Source: Pseudomonas sp. LFM046
GTDB lineage: Bacteria; Pseudomonadota; Gammaproteobacteria; Pseudomonadales; Pseudomonadaceae
Assembly: GCF_000949385.2 (NCBI RefSeq)
Contig: NZ_JYKO02000001.1
Coordinates: 248,001-312,000 of the forward strand
Direction: 5' to 3'
DNA: 64,000 bases
The notes beneath the pieces are model-generated. The model made no database searches, was not told the DNA's origin, and saw only the letters and a program-made list of their open reading frames with translations. Position numbers and translations under genes: made by a program. Below, in pieces: positions 35,701 through 42,604 of the stretch; the first letter of the stretch is position 1; every line of letters begins with the position of its first letter.

Positions 35701-36476
35701 AGCGCCGCTTGCGTGTGCTCGTGGTGGATGACCACCCGGTGAACCGGCAGATTCTCGCCCAGCAACTGGGCTTCCTCGGGCATGAGGTGATGAAAGCGGA
35801 GAACGGCCTGGATGCGTTGGCCTTGTGGCGGACGCGCCCATTCGATGTGGTCGCCACCGACTGCCACATGCCGCGTATGAGCGGTGCCGAACTCACCCGC
35901 GCGATCCGCGACGAGGAGCGAGGCGGGCAGCGTGCGCCGATCCTCATCCTCGGCCTGACCGCCGATGCCCAGCCGGAGGAAGTGGCGCGCGGTCTCCAGT
36001 CCGGCATGGACGACTGCCTGATCAAACCCATCGGCCTCGACCTGCTGGAGGAAAAGCTTCGCGGCGCCTCGGGCGGGGAGCTGCCTGTCGAGGTCGATGC
36101 GTCACCCGAGGCGATTGCGGTGGGCGCCCAGGCGCTGTTCGATCTCGCACCGCTGGCGCCCCTCACCGGCGGTGACCCCGGCCTGGTCCGCAACCTGGTC
36201 AACGAACTGCTGGCGACCAACCGCCGTGACCTGGTCCCCCTTGCCGAGCTGACCGAGCGTGGCGATGCGCAGGGTCTGGCGGAACTCGCCCACCGGCTCA
36301 AAGGGGCTGCGCGGGTGATCCGGGCAGAGCCCCTGATCGACGCCTGTGTGCATCTGGAAGAGGTCTGCAAGGCGCCGGAGCCGGACGCGCTGCAGACAGC
36401 GGCCGAGGCGCTGCGCAGCGCGATGCTGAGGTTGGAACGGGAACTGACGGCGCAGCTGGCCAGCGATCTTCAGTGA
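32790..36476 (+). CDS. BvgS/RocS-like unorthodox hybrid sensor kinase
   Basis: 1228 residues, inner membrane. An N-terminal signal/anchor (about 24-42) is followed by two periplasmic SBP_bac_3 (Venus-flytrap) domains at about 75-295 and 315-545, a membrane helix at 553-572, a PAS domain near 595-710, HisKA with phospho-His735 (MSHEIRTPMN), HATPase (about 835-950), a receiver with Asp1024 (ATDCHMPRMSG), and a C-terminal Hpt with His1168 (AHRLKGAARVI). This is the complete BvgS/EvgS/RocS1 phosphorelay order. Met13 is an alternative start; neither start has a strong ribosome site. Its end overlaps the convergent REC-EAL gene by 7 bp. The locus layout matches P. aeruginosa rocS1-rocR-rocA1. Confidence 0.93.
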   Translation: MHLSKSAPKRPRMTSQRLLSRHGFNAWLAVILLLLAAGLRAEGQAPARTLSSPLEVDHQALAISDEDWRWLRDKRELVMGVPAQGVEPLEINQRDGSYEGIVADATKLVGQLLGLQVRLRQYPDRPALLDALLRREVDVVVGPAGEGEEGVVAHSRAMVRDRLALFRRYKGANPLPADLAGVRVAAPAEFTSLLAERYPQARRLEAASIDEAMAMVAFGQADLLLGDFLAVSFRMNRNFNGLIEFDHFPEATDTSLGFIVRADDQRLLRGLDDALRASGQTWLDDIVRNWVGSGLMPLSQPLSLSPEQAQWVKQHPQVRLVIDDDMAPGAYFDEEGRFRGYFADLLDAVTVQTGLRFTVFSRSGGASQQVANLLQGDADLAILSPGQVPEGQLRFSRAIANVPFVLIGDAGVSAPADNAQALRLALAREHVPHDQLLAAYPGSRLIEVATSLDAMNLVSKGGADYAVVALPVARYYIAHLFADRLTISAPAKVGKATVNFAVRRADGELQSIIDRVLASLPPGELNAITSRWRGTPGMSPQTWRDYDSLIQRIVLGAVLALLLVLAWVLYQRREIRRRRAAERQLSDELRFIETLTDGMPPPLYVRDTEGRLLSCNRSYLDSVGLPLDAVCGRTALELPAGVFEAAPDIHRLYLQAMTEGRLIQGVHAVRLANGERWIDHWVQPFKDSAGVLKGVICGWLDITEHRRLVEELEAAKNLADEASRAKTTFLATMSHEIRTPMNAVIGILELALKRTGEQPIDRASIEVAYGSARSLLVLIGDILDIARIESGRLSLAPHRANLRELVESVARVFDGLARQKRLNLELEIDSSIQGDVLVDGMRFKQILSNLVSNAIKFTSAGRVRLSIQGEDSEPGVLQVNLSVEDTGVGISATDQERLFRPFAQVERGHHQTEGAGLGLVISRSLCEMMGGRLTLASTPGEGTRVDVELRLQRLDPVAVAAAAPAISERPKRRLRVLVVDDHPVNRQILAQQLGFLGHEVMKAENGLDALALWRTRPFDVVATDCHMPRMSGAELTRAIRDEERGGQRAPILILGLTADAQPEEVARGLQSGMDDCLIKPIGLDLLEEKLRGASGGELPVEVDASPEAIAVGAQALFDLAPLAPLTGGDPGLVRNLVNELLATNRRDLVPLAELTERGDAQGLAELAHRLKGAARVIRAEPLIDACVHLEEVCKAPEPDALQTAAEALRSAMLRLERELTAQLASDLQ

Positions 36477-37663
36477 AGGCCGGCGCTCTTGTGCGCCAGC
36501 AAGGCACGGAACGCGTTGCGATCCAGCGGGCGGGAGAAGAGGAAACCTTGGGCCACACGGCAGCCGAGCGACAGCAGTCGTTCGCGTTGCTCGGCGGTTT
36601 CCACGCCTTCCACGACCAGCGTCATGCCGAGGTCCTCGGCCAGGCTCACGGCGTTGCCGATGATGGCGGCGCTGCGTGGCTGGCTCGTCAGCTTGCGGAC
36701 GAAGCTGGCATCCAGCTTCACCTGGCTGAAGGGCAATTCGCACAGGCGGTCGAGGGAGGAATAGCCGGCGCCGAAGTCGTCCATCGCCAGTTCGCAGCCC
36801 ATCAGACGCAGGCGCACCAAGCTCTCCAGGCTGACCGCCGGGGCCTCCAGCACACCCGTTTCGGTGAGCTCGAACGTCAGCCCGGAACCCGGTAGACCGG
36901 CCTCTTCAAGGATCTGCCCGATTGCCAGCGCGAGGTCGCCATCGACCAACTGACGGGGCTGGAGGTTGAAGGCCAGGTTCACCTGGCGTCCGCTGCGGGC
37001 CAGCTCCTGTTGCAAGGCCAGTCCCTGTCCGAACAGTCGCCAGAACAGGCGATTCAGAAGGCCGTGGGACTCCATGGTTGGCAGGAACCTGGCGGGCGAC
37101 AGTACACCGAGGCGTGGATGGCGCCAGCGGGCCAGAACCTCGGCGCCCAGCAGGGTTTCGCTTTGGAGGTGGAACTTGGGCTGGAACCAGGCTTCGAACT
37201 CGCCCTGTTCCAGGCCGCGCAGGCACTCTTCCGGCGCCTGCGGTGGCGGCGGGATCGGAGGTCTCGGCGCTTCTTCGGGCAGGCTCTTGTGTCGGGCGAT
37301 CAGCGCGGCCGCGCGCGTCATGTCGAAGGGCTTGCCGAGGTCGCCGAGAAACGCCAGGCCCAGGTAGCGGGTCATGGCGATGGTGGTCTGGCGAAGGTCC
37401 TTGTCCACTGCGCTGCTGAGGATCACAGAGCGGACCACGCCGGTCTGGCTGGCGTGGCGGAGGAAGGTCAGGCCATCCATGCCGGCCATCCGCAGGTCGC
37501 AGAGCACGATGTCCACACCGCCAGTGGCTTCGAGCAGGTCCAGGGCCTCGGCGCCGTCCACTGCCGCATGGATGCGTTCCAGGCCCAGTTCGCGCAACGC
37601 CGTGACGGCGACCAGGCGTTGGAAGGGTTCGTCTTCCAGTACCAGAATGCTGATGTTCTTCAT
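36470..37663 (-). CDS. RocR-like receiver-EAL phosphodiesterase (c-di-GMP)
   Basis: 397 residues: receiver 1-125 with Asp56 (DIVLCDLRMAGMDG) and an EAL domain from about 150. The EAL signature reads EVL (GAEVLARWRHP), and other catalytic elements look intact: NLQPRQL, ELTETGV, MDDFGAGYSSLDRL, KLDASFV, VVEGVET and AQGFLFSRPL. It is therefore predicted to be active. RocR in P. aeruginosa competes with RocA1 for phosphate from RocS1 and degrades c-di-GMP; the same role is inferred here. Start 37663 (MKNISILVLEDE) was chosen as the true receiver start. Confidence 0.9.
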   Translation of the reverse strand: MKNISILVLEDEPFQRLVAVTALRELGLERIHAAVDGAEALDLLEATGGVDIVLCDLRMAGMDGLTFLRHASQTGVVRSVILSSAVDKDLRQTTIAMTRYLGLAFLGDLGKPFDMTRAAALIARHKSLPEEAPRPPIPPPPQAPEECLRGLEQGEFEAWFQPKFHLQSETLLGAEVLARWRHPRLGVLSPARFLPTMESHGLLNRLFWRLFGQGLALQQELARSGRQVNLAFNLQPRQLVDGDLALAIGQILEEAGLPGSGLTFELTETGVLEAPAVSLESLVRLRLMGCELAMDDFGAGYSSLDRLCELPFSQVKLDASFVRKLTSQPRSAAIIGNAVSLAEDLGMTLVVEGVETAEQRERLLSLGCRVAQGFLFSRPLDRNAFRALLAHKSAGLH

Positions 37664-37734
37664 CGGGCAACGCTCGGCAGCGGGTGGTGGGGCGGCCACG
37701 TTACTGGGGGTGGGAAGTGCCAGCTAGGCGACAC

Positions 37735-37755
37735 TTCCTGATAGCCTGTAGGAAA
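37735..37755. promoter_or_regulatory. BvgA-type inverted heptad pair before the second response regulator
   Basis: TTCCT (37735-37739) and AGGAAA (37750-37755) in inverted arrangement; the right half is a full TAGGAAA heptad (37749). 77 bp before the gene at 37832 and in the divergent gap from the EAL gene. Confidence 0.5.
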
Positions 37756-37831
37756 TTTCACCAGCAATGGCTACGGTCCACAGGCCGTCGCCCTGCACAG
37801 GGAAGAGCGGGCCGATAGCCCAGAGGTGGCA

Positions 37832-38491
37832 ATGAAAAGTGCGCTGATAGTCGACGATCATCCGGTCATCCGCATGGCCGTCCGCATGTTGCTGGAACGC
37901 AATGGCATGGACGTCGTGGGCGAAGCCGACAACGGCGTGGACGCCCTGCAGCTGGTGCGCCAGTACGAGCCGGATATCGTCATCCTGGATATAGGCATTC
38001 CCCGCCTCGACGGTCTCAACGTCATCACGCGCATCCGCTCCCTGGGGCTGGACAGCGACGTGCTGGTCCTCACTTCCCAGTCGGCGGACAGCTTTTCCCA
38101 GCGCTGTTTCCAGGCCGGCGCCAAGGGCTTCGTCAGCAAGGAAGAGGACTTGCAGAACCTGGTGACCGCGATCAACGCGATCAAGGCTGGCTTCACCGTC
38201 TTCCCCACCAATGTCCTCAATGTCGGCCGCGCTCCGGCGCTTAGCGAGGCGGAGATGGTCGGCCGGTTGTCCAACCAGGAGCTGATGGTGCTGCAGTACC
38301 TGGCTTCGGGGCTGTCCAACAAGGAAATCGGCGAAAAGATGCTGCTCAGCAACAAGACCGTGAGCACCTACAAGAGCCGTATCCAGCAGAAGCTCAACCT
38401 GGCGTCGTTGCTGGAGCTGGCGGAGTTCGCCCGGCGCAACAACCTGGGCATGGGCCAGGCCGGCGAGGCGCCGCCTTCGGAGCCGGCCTGA
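37832..38491 (+). CDS. Second BvgA/RocA-like response regulator
   Basis: 219 residues. Receiver with Asp in IVILDIGIPRLDG (about 54) and Lys in KGFVSKEEDL; LuxR helix-turn-helix near 150-210 (LSNQELMVLQYLASGLSNKEIGEKMLLSNKTVSTYKSRIQQKL). Clearly a paralogue of 31751-32380, with a longer tail (GMGQAGEAPPSEPA). The ATG at 37832 was preferred over GTG at 37826 because AGAGG lies 5-6 bases upstream. One sensor and two regulators suggest branched output. Confidence 0.88.
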   Translation: MKSALIVDDHPVIRMAVRMLLERNGMDVVGEADNGVDALQLVRQYEPDIVILDIGIPRLDGLNVITRIRSLGLDSDVLVLTSQSADSFSQRCFQAGAKGFVSKEEDLQNLVTAINAIKAGFTVFPTNVLNVGRAPALSEAEMVGRLSNQELMVLQYLASGLSNKEIGEKMLLSNKTVSTYKSRIQQKLNLASLLELAEFARRNNLGMGQAGEAPPSEPA

Positions 38492-38507
38492 GACCGGCTC
38501 CGAAGGC
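38473..38507. terminator. Hairpin between the convergent response regulator and pilin-like genes
   Basis: A perfect 14-bp stem GCCTTCGGAGCCGG with its complement, 7-base loop; the regulator stop codon lies in the loop. No T run. Confidence 0.65.
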
Positions 38508-38513
38508 TTCGCA

Positions 38514-38834
38514 CTAGTTGTATTCGACGGTGACGATGCCGGCCTTCACCGATCCGTTCTGTGCGTAGGACACCGGCGTGAAGCTGACCGAGCGGGTATC
38601 GGCGATACCCGCACAAGTGCCATTGCGCGAAGGGACGGCGCCGGCCCGGAGCGGACTTTGGCCCCGCTCGCGCCCCGCATGCTGATACCACTGCGCGTTG
38701 GGCACGTTGCAGGCGCCGACGACGATCTCGCCGGTAAAGCGGATGACGGCGCTGAAGGTGTTCGACTCACTGGCTCGAACACCCGATGAAGCGAGAACCA
38801 GACCAATCACAGCTGCAATCTTCTTGATTTTCAT
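38514..38834 (-). CDS. Short pilin-like secreted protein (chaperone-usher type)
   Basis: 106 residues. The signal peptide MKIKKIAAVIGLVLASSGVRA is followed by a type-1-pilin-like strand VIRFTGEIVVGACNV. There are two Cys (GACNV, GTCAG) that could form the usual pilin disulfide, and the C-terminus VTVEYN has alternating hydrophobics with a penultimate Tyr, with a Gly 13 residues from the end, as in chaperone-usher subunits. It is much shorter than usual major pilins (about 150-180). AAGGAG lies 8 bases before the ATG. No chaperone or usher is nearby; Roc systems in P. aeruginosa control cup fimbriae, so it is probably an output gene of the island. Confidence 0.7.
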   Translation of the reverse strand: MKIKKIAAVIGLVLASSGVRASESNTFSAVIRFTGEIVVGACNVPNAQWYQHAGRERGQSPLRAGAVPSRNGTCAGIADTRSVSFTPVSYAQNGSVKAGIVTVEYN

Positions 38835-38970
38835 CTTCCGCACTCCTTGGTGGCCTACGTCGAATCGATGACATCCGTCCCTGCAGTCGGCACGACATTC
38901 CCGGGCTCGCCCCTCGTGCATTCGGCTGGGATATGCGTCCCCGATCCGTTGGTTGCTGGGATTTCAAGGT

Positions 38971-39048
38971 TGATATCACTTTGATGTCCATAGGCTATCA
39001 CTACAAAAATGCATGCCATTAAAGTGATGGCACTTTGGTGTGATATCA
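38971..39048. promoter_or_regulatory. Nested palindromes (TGATATCAC and AAAGTG-N4-CACTTT)
   Basis: TGATATCAC (38971) is mirrored by GTGATATCA (39040), enclosing AAAGTGATGGCACTTT (39021-39036). The word ATCACTTT recurs three times in either orientation, suggesting a multi-site operator of an unidentified regulator. Confidence 0.45.
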
Positions 39049-39121
39049 GAGAGACGCCTCGTTCATTCGCAGGGGTAAAGAAGAGAATTCCTCGACCTTT
39101 TCCGAGAATCGTCTTCGCCAG

Positions 39122-39137
39122 TAGGAAATTTCTTCTA
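39122..39137. promoter_or_regulatory. BvgA-type heptad pair
   Basis: TAGGAAATTTCTTCTA: a TAGGAAA heptad next to an imperfect inverted partner, about 290 bp upstream of the pilin-like start. Confidence 0.4.
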
Positions 39138-39392
39138 TGTCTGAGGACAAAGACCGGACTCACCTGTAAGTGAAGAAGGAATTTTCTCGGGAGATTGGGT
39201 GCGCTTTCTGAAAGCAATGTAGGACTTATCCTTCCTTTTTTTGCGGAGCGAAATGAGCTGATCGGGGGTGCGCAAGGGTTGGGCTACGTCTGAATCGAAC
39301 GTGGCCTGGCGCGCGCTGCAACCTGGGCGTGGATGCGCGGGTGAAGACGGAAAGCCCGGCGGTTCACTGCCCGCGCCGGGCATTTCGAGGGC

Positions 39393-39432
39393 AAAAAAAA
39401 GCTCCCGTCAGGGCCGACATCCTGACGGGAGC
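39393..39432 (-). terminator. Intrinsic terminator of the gbcA transcript
   Basis: A perfect 12-bp stem GCTCCCGTCAGG with its complement around an 8-base loop, with eight T on the minus strand. Confidence 0.95.
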
Positions 39433-39452
39433 GAGGGTGGTCCGAAGGGACC

Positions 39453-39542
39453 TCAGTGTGAGCGTTGGTACCAGGCGCCGAGCAGGCTCGACGCCAGGCC
39501 GTAGATCGTCAGCAGGATTGCGAAGCCCAGGCACAGGGACAT
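39453..39542 (-). CDS. 29-residue single-span membrane protein downstream of gbcA
   Basis: MSLCLGFAILLTIYGLASSL continuing LGAWYQRSH: one hydrophobic helix (about 4-24) with a basic tail. It starts 17 bp after the gbcA stop, has GCGGGAAG about 10 bases upstream, and ends 20 bp before the terminator stem. This tight placement inside the gbcA transcript supports a real small protein. Function unknown. Confidence 0.55.
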   Translation of the reverse strand: MSLCLGFAILLTIYGLASSLLGAWYQRSH

Positions 39543-39559
39543 GGCTTCGACTTCCCGCC

Positions 39560-40852
39560 TTACTCGGCGCCGACCTGGCGCAGCTTGGTGGCCGGGGTGT
39601 CGCCGAGGTTGTTCAGCACGCGCTCGCTGTACCAGTCGAGGAAGTTGATCACGCCGAACTCGTAGGTCTTGGAGTACGGGCCGGGCTGGTAGGCGGTGGA
39701 GTTGATGCCGCGCTGGTTCTCTTCGGCCAGGCGACGGTCCTGATCGTTGGTGGCATCCCAGACCTCGCGCAGACGGGCGACGTCGTAGTCCTCGCCTTCC
39801 ACGGCATCCTTGTGCACCAGCCACTTGGTGGTGACCATGGTTTCCTGGGCGCTGATGGGCCACACGGTGAAGACGATCATGTGATCGCCCATGCAGTGGT
39901 TCCAGGCGTGGGGCAGGTGAAGGATGCGCATGGAGCCCAGGTCAGGGTTCTTGATGCGACCCATGAGTTTCTTGCAGCCTTGCTTGCCGTCCATGGTCAT
40001 GGACACGGTGCCGTCGAGCAGCGGCATGCGCACGATGCGGTTGCGCAGGCCGAAGCTGGCGTGGGCGTAGGGGATCTTCTCCTCGTCCCAGGCCTTGGTG
40101 CAGGCGGCGACCTGGTCCTTGAACGCCTGGCTGGCGCGCGGGTCGGTGACGTCGTCCCATTCCAGCAGGGTCTTCAGCAGTTCCGGGTGCGAACCGTTGC
40201 AGTGGTAGCACTCGCGGTTGTTCTCGATCACCAACTTCCAGTTGGCCTTTTCCATCAAGGTGGTCTGCACGGCCACCTTGGTGTTCTCCATGTCGTACGG
40301 CTCCATGTAATGGGCCAGGGTGGAGAGGAAGTCGTCGATAGCTGGCGGGTTTTCCGACAGGTTGATGAAGATGTAGCCGCCGGCGCTCTTCACGTGCACG
40401 GGCTTGAGGTTGTAGTCCTTGAGGTCGAAGTCGGCGCCCATCTCGGTGCCGGCGAACAGCAGGCGGCCGTCCAGTTCGTAGGTCCACTGGTGGTAGGGGC
40501 AGACCAGCTTGGCGACCTTGCCCTTGTCGCTGACGCACAGGCGCGAGCCACGGTGGCGGCAGACGTTGTGGAAGGCGTGGATCTGACCTTCGGCGCCACG
40601 AATGACGATGATCGGGTTATCGCCGATCTGCAGGGTCAGGTAGTTGCCCTTGGCGGGGATCTCGCAGGTCATGCCGGCGATCAGCCACTCCTTGTGGAAG
40701 ATCTCCTGCATGTCGATCTGGAACAGGCGCTCGTCGCTGTAGAACGGCTGCGGCAGGGAGAAGGTATGGTCGCGTTCGCGAAGCATTTCGGCCGTGGCCT
40801 TGCGTGCGGGTTCAAGCGGATCGCCCAGGCTCAGGGTGGAAGTGACGTCCAT
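39560..40852 (-). CDS. gbcA: Glycine betaine monooxygenase, Rieske oxygenase component
   Basis: Demethylates glycine betaine to dimethylglycine, releasing formaldehyde. 430 residues. The Rieske [2Fe-2S] motif is C98-x-H100 and C118-x2-H121 (CRHRGSRL, CPYHQW); the mononuclear iron site is in NNRECYHCNGSHPEL (E214, H217, H222). The start at 40852 has GAGGAG 6-7 bases upstream. Divergent from its reductase gbcB, with a GbdR-type box for each gene in the 363-bp gap. Confidence 0.95.
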   Translation of the reverse strand: MDVTSTLSLGDPLEPARKATAEMLRERDHTFSLPQPFYSDERLFQIDMQEIFHKEWLIAGMTCEIPAKGNYLTLQIGDNPIIVIRGAEGQIHAFHNVCRHRGSRLCVSDKGKVAKLVCPYHQWTYELDGRLLFAGTEMGADFDLKDYNLKPVHVKSAGGYIFINLSENPPAIDDFLSTLAHYMEPYDMENTKVAVQTTLMEKANWKLVIENNRECYHCNGSHPELLKTLLEWDDVTDPRASQAFKDQVAACTKAWDEEKIPYAHASFGLRNRIVRMPLLDGTVSMTMDGKQGCKKLMGRIKNPDLGSMRILHLPHAWNHCMGDHMIVFTVWPISAQETMVTTKWLVHKDAVEGEDYDVARLREVWDATNDQDRRLAEENQRGINSTAYQPGPYSKTYEFGVINFLDWYSERVLNNLGDTPATKLRQVGAE

Positions 40853-41048
40853 CGGTAACTCCTCAATGGCTGGTCGCGATGGCGACCGCCGCAATTAAGT
40901 GGCTGGTTCGGTTGTCACGCAAGGCGGCGTGACCTGCCCTCGTTGCTCGCCTGCCGACTGGCTGCCCTGCTGCGGGGTCGAGGGTTGTTCGCTCGGAAGC
41001 CTTGTGGTTCGGCTGGAATTCAGTGTGCTGGCGCTGGCAGGTACGACC

Positions 41049-41063
41049 TTGCCTATGGGCGAC
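41049..41063 (-). promoter_or_regulatory. Candidate GbdR operator of gbcA
   Basis: Minus strand GTCGCCCATAGGCAA, about 200 bp before the gbcA start. Confidence 0.6.
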
Positions 41064-41130
41064 ATGGGAACATCCGTTTCCGACGCGGGAGCCCCTGTGG
41101 TTGCTGGCAGGTCGCGATGAGCATGTGAAT

Positions 41131-41145
41131 GTCGCAGACAGGTAA
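41131..41145 (+). promoter_or_regulatory. Candidate GbdR operator of gbcB
   Basis: GTCGCAGACAGGTAA, 70 bp before the start. Similarity to the glyA promoter continues downstream: GGG-CGT, then TATT and CACAATC at near-equal spacing. Confidence 0.65.
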
Positions 41146-41215
41146 GTGGGCCGTTTTTGCGTTATTCACAATCCGTTTCACTAGGCCGATATCCGGCCAT
41201 GCGCGGAGCAGCGTC

Positions 41216-42310
41216 ATGACCAATAACTTCCTCAATCCCATCACGACCCAGACCTGGACCAACGGCCGTCATATGGTTCGCTGCGTCAAGGCGATCCAGG
41301 AAACCTGGGACGTGCGCACCTTCTGTTTCATGGCTGACCAGCCCATGGTGTTCTTCTTCAAGCCCGGGCAGTTCGTGACCCTGGAGCTGGAGATCGACGG
41401 CCAGCCGATCATGCGTTCCTACACCATCTCCAGCTCGCCTTCGGTGCCCTACAGCTTCTCGCTGACCATCAAGCGCGTGCCGGGCGGCAAGGTGTCCAAC
41501 TGGCTGCACGACAACCTGAAAGAAGGCGATGTGATTCCGGTGCACGGCCCGGTGGGCCTGTTCAATGCCATCGACTTCCCGGCGGACAAGGTGCTGTTCC
41601 TGTCCGGCGGCGTCGGCATTACCCCGGTGATGTCCATGGCGCGCTGGTTCTTCGATACCAATGGCGCGGTGGACATGATCTTCGTTCACAGCGCGCGCAC
41701 GCCGAAGGACATCATCTATCACCGCGAACTGCGCCACATGGCCTCGCGCATCGAGAACTTCAAGCTGCACCTGATCTGCGAGAAGTATGAGATCGGCGAG
41801 ACCTGGTCCGGCTACCGGGGCTACCTGAGCCGCGCGATGCTCGACCTGATCGCCTCCGACTTCATGGACCGGGAAATCTTCTGCTGTGGTCCCACCCCGT
41901 ACATGTCGGCGGTCAAGCGCCTGCTGGAAGCCGCCGGCTTCGACATGAAGCGTTACCACGAAGAAGCCTTCGGGCCGACCCCGCCGGAAATCCGCGAAGA
42001 GGTGAAGGAACACGCCGCCGAGGCCGCAGCCGAAGTGCCGGCTGGCGCCATGAACCTGGTGGAGTTCACCGGGACCGGCAAGAGCATCCGCGTTGCCCCC
42101 GGCGAGACCGTGCACTCGGCTGCCGCCAAGCTCGGGCTGCATATTCCCAAGGCCTGCGGCATGGGCATCTGCGGCACCTGCAAGGTGATGAAGACTGCCG
42201 GTGATGTGGACATGGAACACAACGGCGGCATCACCGACGAAGACGTCGCCGAAGGCTACATCCTCTCCTGCTGCAGCATTCCCAAGGGCGACGTGGCCAT
42301 CGATTACTGA
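41216..42310 (+). CDS. gbcB: Glycine betaine monooxygenase, reductase component
   Basis: Supplies electrons from NAD(P)H to GbcA. 364 residues: FAD domain (RSYTISSSP, about 67-75), NAD domain (LFLSGGVGITPVMSM and FCCGPTPYM), then a C-terminal plant-type [2Fe-2S] domain from about 280 (CGMGICGTC and a final Cys pair in YILSCCS). An acidic linker (EEVKEHAAEAAAE) separates them. The ATG at 41216 has GGAG upstream; open frame further upstream has no resemblance to the family. Confidence 0.94.
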   Translation: MTNNFLNPITTQTWTNGRHMVRCVKAIQETWDVRTFCFMADQPMVFFFKPGQFVTLELEIDGQPIMRSYTISSSPSVPYSFSLTIKRVPGGKVSNWLHDNLKEGDVIPVHGPVGLFNAIDFPADKVLFLSGGVGITPVMSMARWFFDTNGAVDMIFVHSARTPKDIIYHRELRHMASRIENFKLHLICEKYEIGETWSGYRGYLSRAMLDLIASDFMDREIFCCGPTPYMSAVKRLLEAAGFDMKRYHEEAFGPTPPEIREEVKEHAAEAAAEVPAGAMNLVEFTGTGKSIRVAPGETVHSAAAKLGLHIPKACGMGICGTCKVMKTAGDVDMEHNGGITDEDVAEGYILSCCSIPKGDVAIDY

Positions 42311-42330
42311 TGGTTTTCTGAGCATCTCCC

Positions 42331-42357
42331 GCGAGCCCGCGCCCTGCGCGGGCTCGC
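42331..42357. terminator. Hairpin after gbcB
   Basis: GCGAGCCCGCGC-CCT-GCGCGGGCTCGC, a perfect 12-bp stem without a T run. Confidence 0.6.
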
Positions 42358-42362
42358 GCCAT

Positions 42363-42520
42363 CTGTCCACAGCTTGTGGGCACAGCGGTGCACAGTTGCT
42401 GTGTGCAAGTCGCTGAAATCGCTGGAAAAACCACCAATCCTCGGCGTCCCTTGCCGTTTGCGGGCGGGCGTCAGGCATGAACAGCTTTTCCACAGGCTGG
42501 TCCACTGTTCGTGGGGGCAA
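42363..42520 (+). repeat. Two DnaA-box-like repeat units upstream of the GST gene
   Basis: Unit at 42363-42408 is the long form (46 bp, three CACAG words: CTGTCCACAGCTTGTG...GTGCACAG...GTGTGCAA). Unit at 42486-42520 is the 35-bp form: TTTTCCACAGGCTGGTCCAC, then TGTTCGTGGGGGCAA. Both are on the same strand as the cluster at 45461-46020. Confidence 0.7.
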
Positions 42521-42604
42521 CCCCCACTATGCTTGTTCAGATGATTCTTCCGCCGGCGCAACGCCTGCGTCGGTTATCTGCGAACAGCCAGAGGACCCAG
42601 CGCG

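Larger units (their letters stand above)
38835..39452. other. AT-rich control region upstream of the pilin-like gene
   Basis: The AT content is visibly above that of flanking DNA. It holds palindromes at 38971-39048, a BvgA-type heptad at 39122, and, at its right end, the minus-strand terminator of gbcA. No convincing coding frame. Confidence 0.6.

Noticed and set aside
31751-38834. Prophage or integrative element carrying the Roc-like island
   Set aside because: No integrase, transposase, att-like direct repeats or tRNA at the borders, and base composition of the coding parts matches the neighbours; only the intergenic parts are AT-rich.
39268-39504. Small plus-strand frame of 78 codons
   Set aside because: It reads through the gbcA terminator hairpin and has no ribosome site or composition typical of a protein.
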